Notes under the pieces: generated by a model | Told to the model about the DNA's origin: nothing | The model's database searches: none | What the model saw: the letters and a program-made list of their open reading frames with translations, nothing else | Program-made: the position numbers and the translations under genes | Part shown: one piece after another, positions 32,699-41,559 of the stretch | Position numbering within the stretch: position 1 is the stretch's first letter | How the letters are laid out: each line of letters starts with the position of its first letter | Assembly: GCA_934141555.1 (NCBI GenBank) | Contig: CAKPCK010000010.1 | Span: 1-55,240, forward strand | Origin: an uncultured Clostridia bacterium | Lineage (GTDB): Bacteria; Bacillota; Clostridia; TANB77; CAG-508 | Direction of reading: 5' to 3' | DNA: 55,240 bases

Positions 32699-34765
32699 TT
32701 ATTGTAATCCAGCAAATGCTCCTGACATGCTTGACATACCTATAAATACTAATGGTATTATTAAATACCCAACAAATAAACAAATCATTGGTGCAAATCC
32801 AACAAATTTTCCTATAATCCCCTTTTTTGAAATAAATTGTTCATTTGTTGCTTTTCTTTTTTCTCTATGATAATCCTTGTCTGCATCTAATTCATCAAAT
32901 GCTTCTCTAATTGGAATTTTTTCTACAGCTGATTGTAAACTTTCTACAATTCTAATCATATCATGATTACTAACTGATTGTTTTAATTCTTCAAGGGCTT
33001 CCCATGCACCAGCCTCATAATTGTTTACACATTTTGCAATCGGCTCTTTGAAAATATTTGAATATCTTTCCAACCATTCTAGAATCATCTCAACACTTAT
33101 TCTTTCAATCTTCATAAGCATTAATATAATTGTTTGGAATTGCATTACTTCATTTTCCATTTCCAATTGTCTCATTTTTTTCTGGAATATCATCAACCAA
33201 ATTGGTGACATATATGCAATAACAGCAACTGCCATAGCAATTAATTCTTCAAACCATTTCATATTTTCTGAATTTACAACTTTTAATTTTTGCAAAACTC
33301 TTTCAGAATCTGTATCTAAATTTTCATCTGTTTCTGTATAATATTCAGATTTAATCATTGCTTTTTTTATATCATCAATATTTGTATCTAATTTTCCTTT
33401 GAATTTTTCAAGGAAATAGTTATCTTGCTCTGTTAATTCTTCCGCATTCTTTTTCTCTCTATCTGATAATGTTCCTAAAACTGTATTTCTGGTTGTAGGC
33501 TCTGTGTATACATAATTTATTGCTACTCTATGTAGTTGTGTTGCAAATACAATTGTTAAAATAAATGATACAATTGCCAGAGTAATTCTTGTTACATATA
33601 TCCATTCCATTTTTGATTTTGATGCAGAATCTTTCAAAAGTTTCTGCATTTTTCTATAATCTTTTGTACCTTTTTTTGGTATAAACAAATTTATAACTTT
33701 TTTACAAACTGGTATTTTATATATTTTTTCCTGCCAATGATGTTCATTATTTGCAATATCTGTTTGAACACCACCATTGTCTTTTAACTTTCTTGTTAAA
33801 ATATAAGAAACTACTGTAATTATAACTATTAATACTTGTGCTAATAATCCTAATTTTCCATTATAAAATTTACTAGTAAATGAAAAGTTTGAAATACACC
33901 AGTTCTTCAATGGTTCTAATAATAAAACTGGAAATATTGATATTATAGCTAAACTTTGAAATACATAATTTAATTTATCTCTTTTTAAAATTTCAATTTG
34001 CATTTCCTGTGTTATATTATCAACATTTTTTAAATATAAAGAAGAACCATCTTTATCTTTTCTATCACCAAATTCTTTTGTCAAATATGATATACCTGCA
34101 AATTCTTTCAAATAACTATTTGGAGCTATATCATAATATTTTTCAAGTTCTGTTTCAGGATCGTCTGAAATTAATATTTCATATATTTTATCACCATGTC
34201 TTGAAACACTTTTTTCATCATCCAAAGAAACTTGATAAATTGCTTCCTCTACCATGTTAAATTCATGATAAGCATGTCTTATTTCTGCAAAAAAGTCTAT
34301 TTGTTCTTTTAATAAGTTATTATCTATTTTGTCTACCATTCCATCAATCATTGAGTCAATTATAAATAATTCGAAAATTAGTAAAATACTCATTAATAAA
34401 ATATTATTTTTTGTTATTAATATTGTTATAAAAACAATAGGGATTAGAATTAAAATAGCTTTAGTTAAAATTTTTGCAGAGTCTCGTCTTGTACTATATT
34501 CATCATCAATATTTAATATTTCAAGTCTTCTTCTTAACTTATATAAATATCTTTTTATAAAAGGAATTTTAATAAAAGTTATATATAATTTTTGATATAA
34601 TACATCTAATGAAATTTCGCTGCTTCTTGTACCTTGTTGTAATTTCTTTATTTTTGCATATTCAGATCTTCCCATTTTTTTAGCTAAAATAATGTATAAT
34701 ATTATAGCTATAGCTAATAAAGCTACTGATCCAATTATTATATATTTAAGTATACTGACATTCAA
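32699..34765 (-). CDS. Fused TadB-TadC-like inner membrane platform protein
   Basis: The product is about 688 residues. Two T2SSF-like helical modules lie at about 155-295 and 540-660, each followed by a hydrophobic helix pair, with further helices near the N-terminus, at about 95-140, and in the middle (about 305-330 and 395-415). Normal TadB and TadC are separate proteins of about 300 residues, so this looks like their fusion or an internal duplication. Start: the frame runs to 34786, but GAGAGGTG lies just before TTG codons; TTG at 34765 has the best spacing. It is directly downstream of the ATPase gene. Confidence 0.75.
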   Translation of the reverse strand: MNVSILKYIIIGSVALLAIAIILYIILAKKMGRSEYAKIKKLQQGTRSSEISLDVLYQKLYITFIKIPFIKRYLYKLRRRLEILNIDDEYSTRRDSAKILTKAILILIPIVFITILITKNNILLMSILLIFELFIIDSMIDGMVDKIDNNLLKEQIDFFAEIRHAYHEFNMVEEAIYQVSLDDEKSVSRHGDKIYEILISDDPETELEKYYDIAPNSYLKEFAGISYLTKEFGDRKDKDGSSLYLKNVDNITQEMQIEILKRDKLNYVFQSLAIISIFPVLLLEPLKNWCISNFSFTSKFYNGKLGLLAQVLIVIITVVSYILTRKLKDNGGVQTDIANNEHHWQEKIYKIPVCKKVINLFIPKKGTKDYRKMQKLLKDSASKSKMEWIYVTRITLAIVSFILTIVFATQLHRVAINYVYTEPTTRNTVLGTLSDREKKNAEELTEQDNYFLEKFKGKLDTNIDDIKKAMIKSEYYTETDENLDTDSERVLQKLKVVNSENMKWFEELIAMAVAVIAYMSPIWLMIFQKKMRQLEMENEVMQFQTIILMLMKIERISVEMILEWLERYSNIFKEPIAKCVNNYEAGAWEALEELKQSVSNHDMIRIVESLQSAVEKIPIREAFDELDADKDYHREKRKATNEQFISKKGIIGKFVGFAPMICLFVGYLIIPLVFIGMSSMSGAFAGLQ

Positions 34766-34792
34766 CAAATAGCACCTCTCTTTCAATATATT

Positions 34793-36709
34793 TTATTTTA
34801 CTGTTACTTTTTTATTTTTAGCAGCGTTTCCCCAATATTTCTCAATGAATTTATCAAATTCAACAGCATCTGTTTCGTCCATATTTGATCTCATCTCACG
34901 TATATTAGTATCTGTTATCTTATTTGTTAATTGATATTCTCCATCAACATATTCCAAAATATTTTGATATGTATATAGATTTTGCTCTGTCACTTTTGAA
35001 AAATATGTTGTTGCATTTTCGAAAAATTTAGTAACTTTAGAATCCATATCATGTTCTTTTTGATATTCGAAATCATATTTTTTTGTATCTTTAACAGGAA
35101 TACACTCTGTTACTCTCTCTATATATCTTCTACCTCTAAAATCTTTTTGTAAATGTATATCAAAATTTAATACTTGTACAACTTGCTCTTCTGCTGTTCT
35201 CTCACTTTTAAATACCCCATCTCTTAACATTGAGTTTCTTAATGCTGTAACTAAGTCTGGAAATGTTTTAGCATGGTGAGTAAATAATGTAAATTTAGAG
35301 GCAACCTGTGCTGATTGTATCATCCAAGATGCTACAGGGTCTGTTGCAACCTCACCGATGATATTAACAGAACCATCTGTTTTCTTCTGAACGTCCAAAC
35401 ATTCTTGTCCAGAAATTGTATCTGTTTCACGCATTGATAAAATGTTTCTTGTTGGATAAACTTTTCTTAAATGTAACTCAAATGCCATTTCAGTGATACG
35501 TAAGTTCATTGTTTCATAAATATTTTCAATCAATCCCATAAGTAGTGTTGTTTTACCACAACCTTGCTCACCTGTTATTGATGTTATTCTTGCTCCTTTT
35601 ACAAGATATTTTAATAAATCAATTGCTTTTTCTTTTCCTGGCATATCACCTGTCCATTGCTCAACTGTAGCACGTTTTACGTCAAACTTTCTTACGAAAA
35701 ATGCCCATGTTTCTGACATACTTGGTCTTACAACAACAACACGAGATCCATCTTTCATTTCATTTACTTTATAACCATTTGTATCTGATAATTGTCCTGG
35801 ATTATTATATTTGTAAATATTTTGACATACTCTTTTTAATTCTGCTTCTGTTCCAAATGATAAAAATGCTAAACGAATTGATTTACCTTGGAAGAATATC
35901 CAAATACTATCACAAGCTCTTGGAACTTTATGTTCTGATACTTGTTCTATGTAATCTGTTGTTCCAGTTTGCGCAACTTGACTTACAAAGCTTTCTGGTA
36001 AACCAGATACACCACCAGATACACCATCTATATTCATATCTCTTATTTCATCAATTGAACTATAACCTTTATAATGTTGATATATTCTCTGTACAACAAT
36101 TTCTAGTTTATCTTTAAATGATAATACTAATTTTTCTTTTTCATAAATATCACAAATTTCATCTTCAGTTATTACATAAGATGGTTTACTTTCTCCTTGA
36201 ATATATTTTAATGTTGCCAAATTATATCTTTTAATAAGTTCTGTTAATGCCTCATATCCAAATTCTTTTTTATACATATATATTATAATATCAAATTTGT
36301 CTTGTGCTGTTAGAAGAGATGGAACATCAAATGGAATTGCTTTAGATATATTTGTTTCATCAACACCATATTCTTTAGATAATAAATCTGATATTAATTC
36401 TTTTACATATCTTTTATCATTTATATCTCCATATGTACAACCTTTTAAAGCCTTTTTCAAAGCATATTTTTTATTTTTTCTTCTTTTTAATTCTTCTTCT
36501 GACAATCCAATATCATAAAGATTTATTTTTGTAATTTCATCAAGTCTCTTTTTTACATAATCTCTCATTTTTTCAAGAGTATATGTTTTATCATCTTTTT
36601 CAATTTCTTGTATAACTTCTTCGTTTTGTTTTTTTCTAACATAATATATAATTGATATTATCATTATTATAAAAACTAAAACAATTAATAATATATTGAA
36701 AATTGACAT
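34793..36709 (-). CDS. Membrane-anchored CpaF/TadA-type secretion ATPase
   Basis: This 638-residue ATPase of the VirB11/CpaF class would power pilus assembly. Walker A is GEQGCGKTTL (380-389). The acidic IIGEVATDPVA segment (450-460) is the usual GEVRxxEA region with Arg replaced by Ala. THHAKTFPDLVTAL (477-490) corresponds to the His box. The first 25 residues are a hydrophobic helix followed by YVRKK, so the enzyme is predicted to be anchored in the membrane; ordinary TadA/CpaF proteins lack this. About 180 charged, helical residues separate the anchor from the catalytic part. GAGGTGAGAAT precedes the ATG. Confidence 0.9.
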   Translation of the reverse strand: MSIFNILLIVLVFIIMIISIIYYVRKKQNEEVIQEIEKDDKTYTLEKMRDYVKKRLDEITKINLYDIGLSEEELKRRKNKKYALKKALKGCTYGDINDKRYVKELISDLLSKEYGVDETNISKAIPFDVPSLLTAQDKFDIIIYMYKKEFGYEALTELIKRYNLATLKYIQGESKPSYVITEDEICDIYEKEKLVLSFKDKLEIVVQRIYQHYKGYSSIDEIRDMNIDGVSGGVSGLPESFVSQVAQTGTTDYIEQVSEHKVPRACDSIWIFFQGKSIRLAFLSFGTEAELKRVCQNIYKYNNPGQLSDTNGYKVNEMKDGSRVVVVRPSMSETWAFFVRKFDVKRATVEQWTGDMPGKEKAIDLLKYLVKGARITSITGEQGCGKTTLLMGLIENIYETMNLRITEMAFELHLRKVYPTRNILSMRETDTISGQECLDVQKKTDGSVNIIGEVATDPVASWMIQSAQVASKFTLFTHHAKTFPDLVTALRNSMLRDGVFKSERTAEEQVVQVLNFDIHLQKDFRGRRYIERVTECIPVKDTKKYDFEYQKEHDMDSKVTKFFENATTYFSKVTEQNLYTYQNILEYVDGEYQLTNKITDTNIREMRSNMDETDAVEFDKFIEKYWGNAAKNKKVTVK

Positions 36710-36713
36710 ATTC

Positions 36714-37571
36714 TCACCTCATTCTAACTTGCAATTCTTTTAATTTATTTATTATTTTATCAACTAATTTGTTTATTTCAACCATAAATAAATAATTAGT
36801 ATCAGATGTGTCTTTTATATTGCTTAATCTTAAAAACATATCAATAATTGATGTTTCCTCTGCGGCTTCAAATAATAATGTATTATATGGCATAATTGAT
36901 AATTCTTTTTTCTCTCCTAAATATTTTTGCAAATTGTTTCTGTTATACTTTGTATGACTATTATATCTTCCTATTAATACAAAGTTTTTAGGTTCTTTTA
37001 ATATAGGATTTTCATTTCTTAGATTTATATATTTATCAAGACTTGTAATTTTTTGTACAGCAACATAAATATTTAAATTAGATAATTGTAATATTTTTTG
37101 TTGAATTTCATCATCTAATTCTCTAGCTAAATCAACAAAAACCATATCATAATATTGATTTGCGATACCTAATAATTTTGGATATATTTGTGATATTGAT
37201 TGATATTCCCTTTTATTTTCTTCTTTTGTATTATCTGGATTTTCAACATATCCATCTAATACTTCTAATGTATTTTTAAAAATAACATGTGTATAATCAG
37301 TTATACTATCTGATTCAATTTTATTACTTGAAATTAACCTTACTAATCCTTCAACACCATTTTCTACCGAAAAATTATTTCTTTGCATAAGTCTTTTTCT
37401 TACTGAATTATCTTTCCAAAAACAATTTTTTATTGTTAAATCATTATATGCTGTAGAAACTATTAGTACTTTCAAATTACGTTCTATAGCCATTTTAGTT
37501 GCTGTTGCCACAAGTGACATTGTAACTCCTGATTGTTCTCTATCAGAATTCCAAAATGTTATTATTGACAT
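36714..37571 (-). CDS. ParA/TadZ-like protein with degenerate Walker A
   Basis: This 285-residue protein has the alpha/beta fold of CpaE/TadZ-type ParA ATPases: MSIITFWNSDREQSGVTMSL at the deviant Walker A position, KVLIVSTAYND as strand 2, and YDMVFVDLARELDD as the Walker B-like region. The KGGxGKT lysines are missing (SDREQSGVT), so nucleotide hydrolysis is doubtful. It probably localises the pilus machine, as TadZ does. It starts after AAAGGAGTGG, ends 4 bases before the ATPase gene and follows a second ParA-like gene by 15 bases. Confidence 0.75.
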   Translation of the reverse strand: MSIITFWNSDREQSGVTMSLVATATKMAIERNLKVLIVSTAYNDLTIKNCFWKDNSVRKRLMQRNNFSVENGVEGLVRLISSNKIESDSITDYTHVIFKNTLEVLDGYVENPDNTKEENKREYQSISQIYPKLLGIANQYYDMVFVDLARELDDEIQQKILQLSNLNIYVAVQKITSLDKYINLRNENPILKEPKNFVLIGRYNSHTKYNRNNLQKYLGEKKELSIMPYNTLLFEAAEETSIIDMFLRLSNIKDTSDTNYLFMVEINKLVDKIINKLKELQVRMR

Positions 37572-37586
37572 TTTTCCACTCCTTTT

Positions 37587-38273
37587 CTACATTTCTTTGA
37601 CTATTTTTCTAATTGTTCTTTCTCCCACATCACCACATATTTCATTTGTTAAATATATAACATTTTCTCTGTATTCATTGCTTAGATTTTTCAATTTTAT
37701 ATTTTGGACTAAATGATTTTCCATTTGAGCTGATTGGTCTCCATTTTCTAACAAGAAATACAATTTATTTTCTTCCCATTCAACTTTTAATCCTAAAGTT
37801 AAATAATCAAAGTACTCTTCTTCAGTTTTTAACATTTCTCTTGAAAAGAATATTCTTTCCATTTTTAATGGAAAGTTTAACCCTTGTATTATTTCTAGTC
37901 CTTTTTTTAATGAATACCCATCAAATGATGTAACATAATATATTTTGTCAGAAGTAGATACTTCAAAATTCATTGCGCCTTCTAAATTATCTGTATCTAT
38001 AAAGATAACATCATATTCTAGTTTTTCATTTTCTTCTAATCCTATATATTGTTTTACTTGTTTAATATTTTTAAATCCTATCGCAACATCTATTTCTTCA
38101 TATGATGTAATATAGTTAACTGTTGGTAATATATTAGTTGCAATATATTTGGCTTTTTGTAATATAGTTGAATCAATTAGTAATACTTTCTTTCCTGCCT
38201 TTACTAGGACTTTCGAAATTGAAAGAATTAAATCTGTCTTATCATATGCTCCTATAAATCCTATTTTCTTCAT
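37587..38273 (-). CDS. Second ParA/TadZ-like protein
   Basis: The product (228 residues) starts KKIGFIGAYDKTDLILSIS, which aligns to a P-loop with GAYDKT instead of GGxGKT. KKVLLIDSTI and YDVIFIDTDNLEG follow as strand 2 and Walker B-like elements. It resembles the N-terminal ATPase part of CpaE/TadZ without the receiver domain. The ATG at 38273 follows GGGAAGGAAAAG; a TTG at 38291 overlaps that site and is rejected. With the neighbouring ParA-like protein it may form a heterodimer; this is inference. Confidence 0.72.
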   Translation of the reverse strand: MKKIGFIGAYDKTDLILSISKVLVKAGKKVLLIDSTILQKAKYIATNILPTVNYITSYEEIDVAIGFKNIKQVKQYIGLEENEKLEYDVIFIDTDNLEGAMNFEVSTSDKIYYVTSFDGYSLKKGLEIIQGLNFPLKMERIFFSREMLKTEEEYFDYLTLGLKVEWEENKLYFLLENGDQSAQMENHLVQNIKLKNLSNEYRENVIYLTNEICGDVGERTIRKIVKEM

Positions 38274-38308
38274 ATTACTTTTCCTTCCCAAAATTCTTTA
38301 TATCATAT

Positions 38309-38335
38309 AGTAAGGGCATAAATTATGCCCTTACT
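38309..38335. repeat. Perfect palindromic hairpin inside the pilus operon
   Basis: AGTAAGGGCATAA and its exact complement are separated by a single A. The hairpin begins 3 bases after the stop codon of the CpaB-like gene. The minus strand has no T-run after it (TATATGATATAAAG), so it is more likely an RNA processing or stability element, or a protein site, than a full terminator. Confidence 0.75.
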
Positions 38336-38338
38336 ACT

Positions 38339-39457
38339 TTATTGTTCTAATGAATTCAAATATTTTTTTCTTGTTTCTTGAGCATTTGTTATACTGTTAT
38401 TCATTCCTTCTTGAACTTTTGAATCATAATCTGCACTATTATTAATTATTGATTGTAAATATTCATTTCTTGCTGTTGTTGCAGGAGGCATATATCTCTT
38501 TCTCAATTCTTCAATTGCTTGTGATACAATATTAGGATTTGTTATATTTCCTGATCCATCAATTCCAATTAATGTTGTTACTGCTGAATTTGGTCTATAT
38601 GTTGGAACTGCAGCATCTTGAATTCCAGCTTCTTTATATTTTATTGCATATAATTTTGCGCCATCAATTCCAGCTGCTTCAACAATTGCACTTGACATTG
38701 ACAATATTTCATCTTCTCTTAATGTTAATTTAATTGTATCTGCAATAAGTGTTCCATCGCCATTTTGTGGTATTTCTACAGATTTTTTTGACACTACAAT
38801 AAAATCTTGACCATTTGGAACCATAAGTCTTATATCAACATAATCCCCATCTGCCAAATCTACCGGTAATGAAATAACATTATATTCTTGAACTCTTACA
38901 TCATTTGTAACAACATTATCACTTTGTTCTACTAAATTAGGTGTAATAACTGTATTCTTTTTCATATCCAATTTTGCTATAACTGGTACATTATTCAATT
39001 CTATATATTGTTTTGTTTGTATTCCATTTTGAACAGATACTATATAATAATTATCTGTTATATCTTCTTTAAAAACTCTTATTTTATTTTCTGTTCCTGA
39101 AGCAGTTGTTTCTATATAATACAACCCTTCTTCATCTCTATTTAACATAGTTCCATCTTTTGTTTGCATATACCAGCTATCTATAACTTCTGCTGTAGCT
39201 GTAGCATTAGCTGGAATTGTATTTTTATCAACTGATTTTATTGAAAACATATCTTCAGTTAATTCTTCTCCAGATTTTACATCCATATTTAATACATATA
39301 CTTTTCTTAAATCTGCTTGAATATTAGATATTTGTTTATTTAATTTATTTGCATATAAAAACAACAATATTATTATTGTTCCTGTTATTAATATTGTTAC
39401 TAAAACTCCTAATAAAAATGATGTCTTTGCTTTTTTTTGCATTGGATTCATTGCCAT
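38339..39457 (-). CDS. CpaB/RcpC-like SAF-domain pilus assembly protein
   Basis: This 372-residue protein is anchored by one N-terminal helix (about 13-33). A SAF-like region VYVLNMDVKSGEELTEDMF (about 48-66) and a second copy of the fold (LPVDLADGDYVDIRLMVPNGQDF) fit CpaB/RcpC proteins. A helical C-terminal tail (EELRKRYMPPATT.. to EQ) follows. In monoderm Tad systems this protein sits outside the membrane near the pilus base. It is the first gene of the operon, with a candidate promoter upstream. The ATG follows GGAAGGAATGTGG. Confidence 0.85.
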   Translation of the reverse strand: MAMNPMQKKAKTSFLLGVLVTILITGTIIILLFLYANKLNKQISNIQADLRKVYVLNMDVKSGEELTEDMFSIKSVDKNTIPANATATAEVIDSWYMQTKDGTMLNRDEEGLYYIETTASGTENKIRVFKEDITDNYYIVSVQNGIQTKQYIELNNVPVIAKLDMKKNTVITPNLVEQSDNVVTNDVRVQEYNVISLPVDLADGDYVDIRLMVPNGQDFIVVSKKSVEIPQNGDGTLIADTIKLTLREDEILSMSSAIVEAAGIDGAKLYAIKYKEAGIQDAAVPTYRPNSAVTTLIGIDGSGNITNPNIVSQAIEELRKRYMPPATTARNEYLQSIINNSADYDSKVQEGMNNSITNAQETRKKYLNSLEQ

Positions 39458-39499
39458 TTTTTACCACATTCCTTCCGTTTTTTTATTTATTTCTTTATT

Positions 39500-39528
39500 A
39501 TTTTACAATATTTTTATACTAAAATCAA
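39500..39528 (-). promoter_or_regulatory. Candidate promoter of the pilus operon
   Basis: TTGATT (39523-39528) and TAAAAT (39500-39505) are separated by 17 bases on the minus strand, about 40 bases upstream of the CpaB-like start. Matches are 4/6 and 5/6. Confidence 0.5.
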
Positions 39529-39602
39529 CAAAATTTTTTACTGTAATAAAAAATTAATATACTTGTAATATTTTTGTAATATTAGTATTTTAAATTATGT
39601 TC

Positions 39603-40478
39603 TTATTCTATTTCAAATACTTTTTTTAGTGCATCAGCAACTCCATCTTCCTCATTTGTTAATGTTATAATATCAGCATTTTGTTTTACATATGGTGCAC
39701 TTTCTCCCATTGCAATTCCTAATCCAGCATTTTTTATCATTTTTACATCATTTGCATTATCTCCAATTGCAACAACTTCTTCTTTAGAAATACTCATTAA
39801 TTTTATTAATTCTTCTAATGCGTTCCATTTATCAACATCTTTTGCTGATACTTCTGTATAAAAATATTCAAGAGCAATTTCTTCTGTTCCTTGTTTAATA
39901 ATTTTTCTAGACATATGTGAAACTTCAAGAACTTCTATATCAGACAGTTCCTTTAATTTTCTTACTATAGAATTAAAAACAGATTTATGTTCATCACAAA
40001 TCATAACTTTTAATATTTTTTCATCATTTTCATCAATATAATTATAAACATTTTCAACTATATTTATATGTGTTCTATTTTCATCTGGCTTTGTTAAATT
40101 GTCCTTATAATAATATAGTGTATTATAATTTAAACTTTTTGCTATAATTCCATTTTCTGTGTACACATTATAATAAATACTATTTTCTTCACAAATTTTT
40201 ATTATTTGTAATGCTTTATATTTTTTTAACACATTTTCATATAAAATTTTATTATTTGTGATATCATATGTAATCGCTCCATTTCCAGATATAAAATATT
40301 TTTTACTATTTATTTCTTTTGAAAATCTTTTTACAGATGTAATTGCTCTTCCAGAAGCAATCATTACTTCAATACCTTTTTCTTGAACTTTTTTTATTAT
40401 TTCTTTTGTTCTTTCAGTAATAATTCCATATTGATTAAGCATTGTTCCATCAAGATCTATTGCTACTAATTTATACAT
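39603..40478 (-). CDS. HAD superfamily phosphatase, Cof type
   Basis: This 291-residue hydrolase is of the Cof/YidA-like HAD-IIB group. Motif I is AIDLDGTML (nucleophile Asp8, Asp10), motif II is MIASGRAITSV, and motif IV is AIGDNANDVKMI near the C-terminus; a large C2-type cap lies between. It probably dephosphorylates sugar phosphates or related metabolites, with unknown specificity. The ATG follows TAGGAG. A weak AT-rich hairpin (39562-39591 region) separates it from the upstream-reading pilus operon promoter. Confidence 0.92.
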   Translation of the reverse strand: MYKLVAIDLDGTMLNQYGIITERTKEIIKKVQEKGIEVMIASGRAITSVKRFSKEINSKKYFISGNGAITYDITNNKILYENVLKKYKALQIIKICEENSIYYNVYTENGIIAKSLNYNTLYYYKDNLTKPDENRTHINIVENVYNYIDENDEKILKVMICDEHKSVFNSIVRKLKELSDIEVLEVSHMSRKIIKQGTEEIALEYFYTEVSAKDVDKWNALEELIKLMSISKEEVVAIGDNANDVKMIKNAGLGIAMGESAPYVKQNADIITLTNEEDGVADALKKVFEIE

Positions 40479-40738
40479 TTTTTTCTCCTAACTTTAATCT
40501 TTTGATATTTTTTGACACATCATATTTTAAACAATTTATATATTTTTTTCAAGAGATTTTTAAATTTATTTTTCTTTTCCAAAAATTACTTGTTTATTTT
40601 ATTTAAAATTGCACATTCTATTCTTAGAAAAAGTTTTTACTTTTTCGAAAATATTGAAACAGATTTTTAATTTAATATAAGTTCAATTAATATTTATATA
40701 AGATTAAAAGAAGTTATATATAACGGAGGTGAAATATA

Positions 40739-40939
40739 ATGGCAAACTCAAATAGCAACAAGAAATTAGTTCCAGAAGCAATGAGCGCTTTAGATAAATT
40801 CAAATATGAAGTAGCTTCTGAAATTGGTGTTACTTTAAAAGATGGTTACAATGGAGATATATCAGCTAAAGATGCTGGTAAAATAGGTGGAAACATGGTT
40901 AGAAAAATGATCCAACAAGTTGAAAATAACATGAAATAG
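40739..40939 (+). CDS. Small acid-soluble spore protein, alpha/beta type
   Basis: This 66-residue SASP saturates and protects DNA in the spore core. The conserved segments FKYEVASEIGV (the usual GPR protease cleavage region) and GYNGDISAKDAGKIGGNMVRKMI are complete; the N-terminus is Ser/Asn-rich. The ATG follows ACGGAGGTGAAATATA. I looked for a forespore (sigma-G/F) promoter upstream and found no convincing one. It stands alone on the plus strand between minus-strand genes and is followed by three hairpins ending in a terminator. Confidence 0.95.
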   Translation: MANSNSNKKLVPEAMSALDKFKYEVASEIGVTLKDGYNGDISAKDAGKIGGNMVRKMIQQVENNMK

Positions 40940-40956
40940 TTTTTCTAAATTATTAT

Positions 40957-41026
40957 AGACAATTATATATTGTCTCAAAGGCAGAAGTATTATTCTTGGT
41001 TTTAGATATGTTTTGTTTTAAACATA
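40957..41026 (+). repeat. Two consecutive small hairpins in the SASP 3' region
   Basis: AGACAAT/ATTGTCT (40957-40975) and TATGTTT/AAACATA (41007-41026) are perfect 7-bp stems with 5- and 6-base loops, between the SASP stop codon and the terminator. Confidence 0.5.
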
Positions 41027-41029
41027 CAT

Positions 41030-41056
41030 AAAGGCAGGAGTTGTGCTCCTGCCTTT
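41030..41056. terminator. Terminator of the SASP gene
   Basis: AAAGGCAGGAG and CTCCTGCCTTT form an 11-bp perfect stem with a 5-base loop, followed by TTTTCATT on the plus strand. It may also stop minus-strand transcription from the VanZ-family gene, where TTTATG follows. Confidence 0.88.
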
Positions 41057-41073
41057 TCATTATTCAGATATTT

Positions 41074-41559
41074 TTATTTTTTCTTTATTTTTGTTATAAT
41101 ATACATAATTATCATAATTATACATATTCCAGTAAGAACTCCAAATGAATCTATCATAACATCAAATACTCTTCCAGACCTTCCCGGAATAAAATATTGA
41201 TGTATCTCATCTGAAATTGCATATATTACACCAATTCCAAAGCTTATGCTAACTCTTATAATTGTTTTTGCATTATAAGTACTCATAAGTGCCATCATTA
41301 AAAATCCTACTACTGTATATATTGAAAAATGTGCCAATTTTCTTATTATTTTTTCTGCATTATTCATGAATATTTCTTTTTCTTCTTTTGACATTGCCTG
41401 AACTTTTTTTATATTATTTGTTAATATTTTTGTTACTTTTCTGCTTACTCCACTTGATTGTACTCCATTTTGATTAGAAAAACTAAATATCCTTGCAAAT
41501 GTTATAAATAATAAAATTATTAATATTATTCTTATTATATTAATTTTTTTGTTTTTCAT
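41074..41559 (-). CDS. VanZ-family membrane protein
   Basis: This 161-residue protein has four predicted helices. The VanZ family pattern is visible: SFSNQNGVQSSGVSRKVTKIL after the first helix, KLAHFSIYTVVGFLMM, and AISDEIHQYFIPGRSGRVFDVMIDSFG. VanZ-like proteins in this size range are widespread in Firmicutes; the prototype lowers teicoplanin susceptibility, but most have no known function. The ATG follows AGAGGAAAAATAA. It is convergent with the SASP gene and has a gap of 73 bases to the SLH gene upstream-reading block. Confidence 0.9.
   Translation of the reverse strand: MKNKKINIIRIILIILLFITFARIFSFSNQNGVQSSGVSRKVTKILTNNIKKVQAMSKEEKEIFMNNAEKIIRKLAHFSIYTVVGFLMMALMSTYNAKTIIRVSISFGIGVIYAISDEIHQYFIPGRSGRVFDVMIDSFGVLTGICIIMIIMYIITKIKKK

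Noticed and set aside
40479..40738. Possible regulatory RNA or small gene upstream of the SASP gene
   Set aside because: Only AT-rich sequence without a convincing open frame, hairpin or sporulation promoter could be identified, apart from the SASP ribosome binding site.
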